Source of the DNA: Moesziomyces globuligerus | Taxonomy: Eukaryota > Basidiomycota > Ustilaginomycetes > Ustilaginales > Ustilaginaceae | Assembly: GCA_030849465.1 (NCBI GenBank) | Contig: JARVLF010000006.1 | Location: forward strand, 1,302,001 to 1,366,000 | Direction of reading: 5' to 3' | Length of the DNA stretch: 64,000 bases | Part shown: positions 51,151-61,100 of the stretch, in pieces | Layout: each line of letters opens with the position of its first letter | How positions within the stretch are numbered: position 1 is the stretch's first letter | Notes under the pieces: model-generated | What the model was told of the DNA's origin: nothing | Database searches by the model: none | Seen by the model: only the letters and a program-made list of their open reading frames with translations | Translations under genes and position numbers: made by a program

Positions 51151-51889
51151 ATGGGACGAGCCAAGGCGCGGCGAGCGAGCATGAGAAGTCGTGAATTGTG
51201 AGTCGTGAGTTGAGAGCGCCAAGGCTAGGCGGTCTGGATGGCTGGCTGGGGCTGGGCGCTGGGGCTGGGCGCTGGACCGGTGCGGCGCACTCGAGACTCG
51301 AATCTGTGAGTGTTCTGGATTTGGCTTTGGCTTTTCGAGTGGTGCACGCGCCTTTGCCGTACAGTACAGTGAGTAGCAAGTGGGCAAGTGGGCAAGTGGG
51401 CACAAAAAGAGTGGCAGCGTGCATGGGCGAGTCCAAAAAAATTGCAAATTGGCCTTGCGGCGTTGCGGGTGTCGAGCCAAGCAACGTGGTTTCCACCTCG
51501 CCTCGCTCTCTCCCTCCGAGCCGAGCCAACTCCGCGAGCCAACTCCGACCAGCCGCGTCGCCGCGCGCGCCTCCTCTCCTCTCCACTCTAACACCCCACC
51601 ACTCCGCGCCGCACCGCGCCGCACCGCGCAACGCTGCTCGGTCCGAGGCGAGACGGGGGCTCGGAAAGGGTCATCTGCAATGACAAAATCGGCGCCACGG
51701 AAAACCTCCGGGCGGAACTACAAGCACAGCGAGTGGAGCTCACGCCCAAGGCGAGGCGAATCGCAATCCCAATCCCGCGCGAGTTGAAGAGCAAGCCGGC
51801 AGTTGCCAAGTTCACCGTCGAAAGCGTTGCTCAAACGCAACACCAGCCCGTGCAGACTCGGTCGCAACCAAGTGCTTCTGCCCGCCACT

Positions 51890-52030
51890 GCGTCCGACTG
51901 AGTGCGACTGCGTGCTCCTGAATGCTACTCACTGCGTGCTACTCACTGCGGTGCTACTCACTGCGTACCACTTACGGCGTGCTCGTGCTACTCAGTGCTA
52001 CTGGGTGCTCCTGCGTGCTACTGCGTGGAG
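51890..52030. repeat. Degenerate TGCTACTCACTGCG repeats
   Basis: Repeated words of the form CTGCGTGCTACT and TGCTACTCACTGCG, partly overlapping, in the 3' flank of the RIM15-like gene. Confidence 0.7.
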
Positions 52031-52178
52031 AAAGTGCAGCCCCGTCCTCGCGCTTCGACTCGCTCCCTGGCACTAGTCCACCGCCCCCGACACGATACAC
52101 ACTGCTACTGGCACAGAAACCCAAATGCGATGCTTGCAAAATACTACCGACTGAATACCATATCATCGTACGCCTTTA

Positions 52179-55100
52179 TCACGTGAGCGAGAGGCGTTCG
52201 GCGACCTTGCTGAGCGTCTCGGCGGTCTCGGCGTCGCGAGCGCCGCGCTCCGCCTCGTCGCGCTTGTGCGCCAGCGCCAACTTCTGCTGCGGCGGTTCAA
52301 AGTGTCGCGAGCTGAGCACCGAGCTGCCGAGCGGCGACGACGAGTAGGGTGTGTGGTGCGACGAGCCGGTCAGCGTCGTCGCCGTCGCCGTCGTCGTCGT
52401 TGCCGCAGCTGCCGCTGCTGCCGCTGCTGCCGCTGGCGGCGTGCTCGCCCGAGCGATCCCCAACGGCTGGCTTGGCGTCTTGCGCGCCAGCGTCGACTTT
52501 CGCGACAGCGGCCTCGACTCGGCCGCCACGCTCGTCGTGCCCGACGCCGCACTCGAACTCTCGAGCGTCGCCTGTCCGCTCCCCGCCTCGGCGCTCGTCG
52601 CATTCGCCTGCGTAGGCGTAAAGCCCAGCTGCGAGAGCGTCGCGCACACGTCCATCTTCTCCAGCGGCTTGGCCAGCACCGCATCAAACAGCGACCCCGC
52701 CGCGTCGATCGGCTCGCCCCGGTCAAACGACGCCAGCGCCACAATCGGCGTCGACGAATTCACGTTGCGCGTCGACTTGACCATCCGCGTCACATCCTCC
52801 CCACCCACAATCGGCAGCGTCACGTCGATAAACATGACGCCAAACTTGTGGTCCCCCATCGCCAGCCGCACCGCCTCCGCTCCGTCCCGCACCGCCGTGC
52901 ACCGGCATCCCAGCTTGACCAGGATCGTCTCGAGCATCCGCAGCGCGATCGGATTGTCCTCGGCGATCAGGCACGCAATCTCTTCCGGATTGCCCGCGCC
53001 ACCACCGCCGCCGCCGCCGGCCGCCACCGCTGCTGCCGCCGCCGCCGCGGATGGCAGAGGCACCATCGCGTTGGTCGGCGACACCGTGGCTGTAGGCGAT
53101 GCCGCCGTCGTCGTCGCGCTGCCTCCAGCATGCGCTCCAGCATGCGCTCCAGCATGCGCTCCACCACGCGCCGTCTTCTTCGAGCCCTCGCCTCCCGCAG
53201 GCTGGTGCCACTGCGACGGCATCGGCGGACGCTCGCCCAGCCCGTTCGACTTGGTCCGCAGCCGCGACGGCATCGAGTTGCGCCGCTCCCCGCTCGCCGA
53301 CGCTTCCACCAGCTGCTGCCGACGTCGGTCCACGATCCCCGCCGGCAACGCTGCCGACGGCGACGCAAACGCGCGCTCCGCCTGGCTCTGATCGCCCGCG
53401 GTACCGCTGCCATCCGGTGGCGTCCAAGCCGACACCGCTGCGGCCGAGGGCGGCGGCAACTCTGACGTGCGCCTTCGATGCGCCAGCCCCGCCAGCTGCC
53501 CCGACGGCGACGTGGGCGCGGTCGATCTCGAAGGCGTCGAGCCCTGCGACGACGCGCTCTGCGCCGGCGAGGGCGGGCCCGCCAGCGTCTGCGAATGCAC
53601 CCGCTGCGCCGGCCGGCCCTTGGCCGAGAAGCTCCGATGGCGCGTGTAGATCGCCGACTGCTCCAGCGCCCGCGTCAGCGCCGGCATCTGCTCCTCGCGC
53701 ATCTTGCGGATCACCTCGTCGTTCGCCTGCTTGAGCACCGGCAGATTCTTGTAGCTGAAGTTGCCAAAGTCCTCGTTCTCCGTCGAACTCGCCGGCTGCA
53801 GCGCCTTTTCCAACCGCGACCGCATCCTCGACGGCGGCAGCCCCGCCTGCACAAACTTGTTGCCCTCGATCGCACGCGCAAACTCGCGCGTGCCGTGCGA
53901 CGGCTCGTCGTCAAAGTCCTGGTGGCTCGCGCCGCGCAAGTCAAAGTAGTCGGTCGACTCGGGATCCGTCACCTGCGGCACAAACGGTCCCGGCTCCGCC
54001 GTCACGTTGTCCCAGTCGAGGCCCTTGAAGAAGGCGTGGTTCTTGATCTCCTCCGGTCCGCCCGACCCCAGACGCCGCTTCGGATCCGTGCACATGAGCG
54101 ACTCCATCAGATCGCGCGCCTCGGCCGACACCTCCACCGAGTCCTCCTCCCAGTCGATGCGCCTGGACAGGATGTTGTCAAACACCTTCTCCGGCGTCTC
54201 GGCGTGGAACGGTGGCACACCGTACAGGAACTCGTACAGGATCACGCCCAGCGCCCACCAGTCGACTGCAAAGTCGTCCATGCCGATGCCCAGGATGCTC
54301 TCGGGCGCCAGATAGTCGGGCGTGCCCACAAAGCGCTTGGGCGTGCTCACCTCGCCGTCGCCCGACGACCGGCCCAGATTGTCGCTGAGCATCGGGTGCG
54401 CGCCAAACAGGTTGCCTGGGCTCTCGATCCGCGCCGACGGCAGCGGCTTTGGCACGCCGCGTTGCGAGTCCGACTCGCCCGAGTCGCTCGCGTCCGTCGA
54501 CGAGCTCATGATCCGGCCTCGCGGCGGCGCGGCGAAGAACGACTGGTTGCGCATCATACCGCCAAGACCGGGTGTCATGGGCGAGAACGACGCCGCCGTA
54601 TCGCCAGCCGTGGTCCCCGCAGGCGTCGACAGCGCCTGATGACGCGCCTCGGACGCAAACGAGGCTGCCGAGCTCGGCAGCGATCCGCTGTTCGAGTCCG
54701 TGCGCTGCGGCTTGTTCGCAAACACACCGGCTGCCGGATTCGTCGACGACGACGACGACGACGCCGCCACGGCCACCGCCTGGCGCGTCTGACGGCCGAG
54801 CAGACCGATCTTGGACAGTCCAAAGTCCGTGAGCTTGAGGTGGCCCTTCTGGTCGATGAGCAGATTGTCCGGCTTGAGATCTCGGTGCACGACGCCCTTC
54901 GAGTGCAGGTGCTGCAGCCCGATGACCACCTCGGCGATGTACTGGCGCGCCCACTCCTCCGAGAGGCCGCCGAGCACCTTGCACAGCGATGCGCAGTCTC
55001 CGCCGGGCAGATACTCCATCACCAGATACAGGAACTCGGCGCTCTGGAACGTAAAGAAGAGCTTCACCACAAACGGCGACTGGTTCTGCGTCATGAGGAT

Positions 55101-58100
55101 CATGCGCTCCGCCTTGACGTTGGTGATCTGGTTCTTGGCGATCATGTCCGACTTTTTGAGCACCTTGATCGCATAGTAGTCGCCCGTCGTGCGCTTCTTT
55201 GCGAGGAAGACGCTGCCAAAGGCACCCTTGCTGATGGGCTTGAGGATGTCAAAGTCCTTGATCGAAGAGGCGGTCGGTCGGGACGAGGGCGCCGCCGGCG
55301 GGATCCTCGGCGAGAGGGGCATCGAGCCGGCCATGGGGCTCTTGTGTGAGACGCTAAACTTGCGATGCTGGCGATGCGAGACACCCAGCGACTCGCCGTA
55401 CATGTGCGGCGAGAGCGGCGGCGTGCCTGAAAAGCCGTCGCTCGGCGGTGGCAGATGCGACGAGCGGCGCGGACGGCTGACCGACCGCCGCTGCGACGCG
55501 GCCCCCACGGCGACGGCACCGCTGACGGAGCGCGGCGCGAGCAGATCCGTGGCAGGCGGCGGCGCCAAGCCAGCACTGCTGCGCGGGATCGGGATGGGCG
55601 CCAAGTGCGACGAGCCGCCCATCCTGTCGTCGACCGCGGGGATGTCGTCCTCGTCGGGCGTGTTGCCGCCCATCGCCGCGAACAACGTCGAGGCCGGCGC
55701 CGGCAGATCGCGGTCGTCCTGCTCGAGCAGCATCGAGCCCGACAGCAGGCCATCGTCTTCGTCCTTGCCCAGCTCCGCCTCGTCATCGGCAGCGCTCGAC
55801 GAAAGCGTGGATGCAAGACGGCTGTGCGCAGACTTGGTAGCCTGCGCACGCGAGGGCGACGACGGCAGCGTGTCGGACTGTGGCGGTCTTGCTGCCTCGA
55901 CATGAGGAGCGTCTCCTGTGCGGTCCGCGGCCGCTTCCGTGACGCCGACCTCGGCAGTCGCAGATGCGGCGCTCGTAGCCGCTTGCCGCCCTTCGACAGG
56001 CGCGTCTGCCGGTTCGACGTCGCGATGGCGCTCCTCGTCCCGGTCGCCGGCGCCGTCGCTCACGTCTTCTGCGTCCGACTCGGAAGCCGACGCCGACGAT
56101 CCGCGCGAGCTCCCGCTGGCCTCGTCTGCCTCCGAGAGCGCAGACAGCGCCGCCTCGACGCGCTCCTCCCACTCCTGTCGCACCGTCTCGACGTAGACAA
56201 TGGTGTTGAGCATGCGGTTGACCGCGCTGAGCTTGCCCCTCATGGCCGTCTCGACGTCGGCCATGAGCAGGTCCAGCGCCGTATCGTCCAGCGCGGGCCG
56301 ACGCCACTGCTGCACCGTGACGACCTTGTTCTCCGACGTAGGCGACAGCAGGCGCTGCTTCTCGATGGGCTCGTTGGCGAATTCGTCCTTGATCGCCGGC
56401 GTCGAGATGTCGCATGCCGTCTGCAGCACCTCGATCGCCGAGTCGAGCGCGCGCAGGTGGATCTTGCGCACGGCGGCGGGCGCCGGCTGGCGCGGCGAGA
56501 TGGAGCGGTTGAGCCCCTCCAGCGCCGAAGGCGGCTGGTTCGACGCAGGCGGGGTGGTGATGGCGACACCGCGATACTCGAGCGGCGGCGCGTCTGCCTT
56601 CTGCGTGCCGAAATTCTCCAGGCGGTTGTGCAGATCCTGGATGGCCTTGCGCAGCTCGCGCAGCCCTTCGTTGCACTCGCCGATCTCCATGTCGAGGCGA
56701 TGCGTCTCGTTGCAGATCTCGCTGTGCTTTTCAAAGAACCACGCCGGGATGTCGCGTTCGCAGATGCGGCACAGCACCGGCTCGACCGAGATGGACGCCA
56801 CGTGCGGCAGCGCCGCGCTTGGCTCGTCCATCACCACACCCAGGGCACGGCCGCCCTTGGACATGGCCGCGTCCGGCAGCCGGTCTTCGCGCTCGGGCGG
56901 ACCCGTCGCTTTGAAGACCCACATCGAGTGCGAAGGCACGCCGCTCTGTCGGTCGATCATGAGCATGCCCTTGCCCTCCATCTCTTGGAAATAGACAGCG
57001 TCGCTGCCGTCGCTCTGGTCGTCCGCGGACGAGGTTGACGACGACGACGACGAGGAGCTGAGCAGCGCCTTCTCCACTCGCAGCCGGAAGGCCGCTTCGA
57101 CCGTGTGCGACTGGTTGGCCTCGAGCTGCCTCGACGCCTCGGCAAAGACGTCAGTGTCGCCGGGAGCCAGCAGATCCTCGATCGGCGTGTCGTACAGCTC
57201 GGCAGGGTCGCTGCCAAGCACCGTCTTCCACGCAGGGCTGAGGTAGAGGAATCGCTGGTTGTCCATGCTGAGCTCCATGAGTACGTTGATACCGGCAGAA
57301 CGGAAGCGCTGCGGCGCTGGCGGCGTCGCCGAGTCCGCATCCTGGTGCTCCGCATCTTGGCTGTGCTGGTCCTCCTCCTCTCGTTCGTCGACCTGCAGGT
57401 GCATCCCCTCAGCCGACACGCGAGAATCCGGCTCTCCCTCCGCATCAGCGCTCGTCTGGCGATGCGGCGGCGGTCGGGCACGGTCGACAATCGTCATGTC
57501 GCCGTCCGCATCTGTATCGTCGCCGCCGTGTTCGTGCGGCTTCGAGGACTCCGAAGGGCCCCTGAACGGCGAGGCGAAGCGCCGCGACGCATCACGGTCC
57601 ATCTCCGAGTCCCGCAGCAAGAGACCGGAAGCAGGCGAGTCGGTGCCGCTAGTCGACTTCTCGGCTGCAACGGAGAAGGCACGCGCCCGCGTCGGGCTGC
57701 TGGCCGTCGACGGCAGCCAGAAGCCGGACGATCTCGCGGTCTCGCTGTCGTGCGCCTCGCCCGCCGCCTCGTTGTTCTGGCCGCCGAGGATGAAGCGGAT
57801 GGGCTCGGCATCCTGCTCGTCCTCGTCGTTGAAGTTCCAAAAGCCCTTTTCGGCCTCCCACCACTCGACGACACGGCTGAGCCCGGCGACGGCAAGCAGG
57901 ATCTGGATGAACCAGCCGCGACCGGCCCACTCGGGATGCTCGTCCCACAGACGACCGATGGTCTGGATGCGAGAGATGAGCTGGGAGCACGAGCCAGGTC
58001 GCACGATGAGCGAGTTGATCGACACGTCGAGCACGTCCATGGCGACGGCCACCAGCTCTTCAAGCGGCTTCATCCACGGTCGCGGCCCGACCTCCTCCGC

Positions 58101-61100
58101 CGGCAGCGCGCGTGTCCTGCGCGATGGCGAGAGACGAGGAGACCCCGACGAGGCCGACACGCTCGAAGTCATCATGACGCCCGGCATGGGCGAGTGCGAG
58201 CGCGACGTCGAGCGCGAGTTGGACACGGAGCGTGCGCCCGAGCGGCTCAGCGACTTGGCGCGGCCCAGTGGATTGAGGTTGGACGGCTTGGTCGGGTTCG
58301 AGCTTGGCGTGCTGATGGTGCGCGGCGAGGTGGCGGTGGCGCCAGCCAGATTGACCGGGGGCGGAGCCGGAAGCTTGTACTCTCGCGCCGACCGCAACGC
58401 TGCCGCCTCGCGTAGTCCACCGAGGCTCGGCGAGGTGAAGAGAGACCCAGTGGGCGACCGAGTGTGGGGCTCGGTCAGGGCCTCGCTGGCGTCGGCGCCT
58501 TCGTCCTTCGCATCTTCGGGCTGCGCGACGGCCGCCGAGCCTGTGATGGCAGCAACGGCCGCAGCCGCGCCGGCCGAGAACGAAGACGAGTTGCTCGCCC
58601 CTCGCGACATGGACGCCGAGCGCGACCGCGATGCAATGCTTGCAGCGGACTCGTCTGGCCCTGCGCCGGTCAAGAGGCCCGGCGCGTCGTCCGCGTCCTC
58701 TGCATCATCGACAAAGACCTCCTCCAGCTCCTCGACGTCGCGGTTGTCTTCCAGGAAGCTAGGGCGACCGTCGTCATCCTGACGGTCGAGTTCGAGCTCG
58801 ACGTAGTTGTTGATGGCGCCGATGATGCGACGCAGCTCGCGGTCGCAGCTCTCCTTGGACGCTAGCAGCCGATGTCGGATGTGCTGACGGATCGAGTTGA
58901 TGGTGATCGCCTTGGAAGCTGCCTTGGCCCTCGCAGTCGCGCGCCCTTCGTTGTCCGACTCAAAGGCCGCATCGCGCTCCGGCAGCTCCTGCGGCGGCGG
59001 CTTGACCGGCGAAGCGCGGGCGCTCGGATTCCACGCCTGCGACAGCTGCATCGACGACTTGCGCGGCGAGATGGTGGGCGAATCCTCGGCGGCGGGCTTG
59101 GCTGGCATCAGCATGCGCGCCGCCTCCATCTCGCTTCCACCGCTCTCGTTGGACCGCGCCGAAAGCGGCTGCTTGGCGGGACTGCCGCGGTCCGAGTTGG
59201 ACGGCGACTTGCCCTTGCCGATCTTGTCGAACTCCTCGGCGTCAAAGGTGCTGAGGCCCTTTTCGAGCTGCAGCGAGAGCTTGGGCTGGTGTCGTCGGCG
59301 GCTGCCGCCTTCCCTGCCGCCGCCGCCGCCGCTGCTGCTGACAGTCAGATGCGTCTCTTGGCTCTGCTGCGACGAGGCCGACCTGGGCGGCTCGAGCGCC
59401 GAGGTGTCTTCTTGCACCGTCACGAAGCTCAGGTCGGCGCCTGGCGAAGCCGAGAGGCGATCGCTGCGATCTGGCGCCGTCGCATCGTCGTCGCCGGTGC
59501 TGTGCCCTTCGTTTTCAGCAGCCTGGTCCTTCCTGAGATTCTGCGCCGAGGTGCTGGGACGCAGAGTCCTCACCGAGTCGGCACCGCTGAGCGCCGTGTT
59601 GCCGGTCTGCGCGCGCACGTGACGGCCAAAGCCGCTCTGCACCTGGGTCACCAGCGTCGGAGACGGCGTCGCAATCGCAGTGTGAGTCGTGGCGGAGGAG
59701 GACGACGACGACGCCAACGGCATCGGAAGCGGCGCATCCCGACGGCTGTGGAGCGGAACCCCGCGTCGAGCGCCTGCTGCTGACGGGCTCTGATGAAGCG
59801 ATTGAGAGAGCGCGGCCACAGAGCTGGCCTGGCTACCTCGATCGTTCGCGCGAGACGACACTGTCGAAGGTGGCTTCGCCCATCCTTCGCCCGCCGGCGC
59901 GGTGAAGCCCGACTTGACGGCGCTCCACCATGCTTCGATCTTGCCGCCGAGATGCTTGCGACGTCCGCGTCCGACGGCGTGTGCATGGGACGAAGCCGAT
60001 TCGGAGCCGTGCGCGCTCGTGTACTGCGCCGAGGGCGTCACACGGCTGGTGATGGGCGACAGCGACAGGTTCTTGCCTTTGTCCGTGCCCAGCCGCTTGA
60101 CCGGCGAGAAGCCCGCCTTGACCGGACCGGGCGATGACGCCAACGTGGCGGCTGCCGCAGAGCCCGAACCGGATCCCGTGCCGCGTCTGGAGAGCTCAGC
60201 GCTTGCGAGCGAAAAGCTGCGGCGCTGATTGACGCCCGGGCGCGATGCTTGGCGGCTCGGCCCATCGGGCCTACGCGCGGGTCCGAGCTGAGCCGGCTTG
60301 GGCACGCGTGTGCTTGGAGCCTTGACAGCCGCACTGTCGTCGTTGAGACTGAGCGCAGCCAGGGAGGCTTCGACCTCGTTGGCATCGATGGCATCCTGCG
60401 CCTGGTCGCCCTCTTCGGCCGTCTGCAATCGCTGACGTGTCAGCGGGTCCGAGACGGAGCGGTGTCCGTCGGCAGTCTGCTTCTGCAGAGCCGAGACGCG
60501 ACCCGCATCGACGGCTTCGCTACCGACGCGGCGCGAGGAAGAGGTGGACGACTTTGTCGACCTCTGCTGCGTGGCCTGTCCCGTCGTTGCTGCCTCTTGC
60601 TCAGCGGCAACCTTGTCGGCCGAAGGGGCTGCATCGGTCTCGACAGCCGCCTGGGCCTCTGCCTCCTCGCGCTCCGACTGCAGCTTGGCCTCCTTCATCT
60701 TACGGTATTCATCGAGCCAGTCGACCCACTCGAACTCTGCAAACGCCGAGGGCACGAGGTCACGCTGACTGTCCTCCTCCTCGTCGAGCTGCGATTCGAT
60801 GCTGTCGTTCGAGTCGACAGCGGAGCCTCGGCGAGCGCGCAGAGACGGGTCGAGGAGGCTGGCGTCCCTCTGCAACCCGATCGTCGTACCTCGACGCCCC
60901 AGGCTCGCCTGCCCGAACAAGGCGCTGTCGTCATCGCCGCTCGGCGCACGTTGCTGCGCCAAGCGTGCAGGCGCCGCTGCTGCCGCTGCTGCTGCTGCCG
61001 CATCGCTGCGGCCGAGGCGTGAAGGGTTCTGTGCGCGCCACTTCTGCATCTTTGCGTTGCGACTCTGGATGATGATGCGCGCGTACTCGTCGGTGCCAGA

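Larger units (their letters stand above)
50951..52178. other. Intergenic region between MIPC synthase and RIM15-like genes
   Basis: A 1.2 kb spacer upstream of the MIPC synthase start and downstream of the RIM15-like stop. It holds a GATGC pentamer run at about 51118-51150 and degenerate ACTCACTGCGTGCT units at about 51890-52030. Open frames here are short and without similarity. Confidence 0.4.

Noticed and set aside
51198..51683. Open frames upstream of the MIPC synthase gene
   Set aside because: Several overlapping frames on both strands with none better than the rest; one arises from simple repeats.
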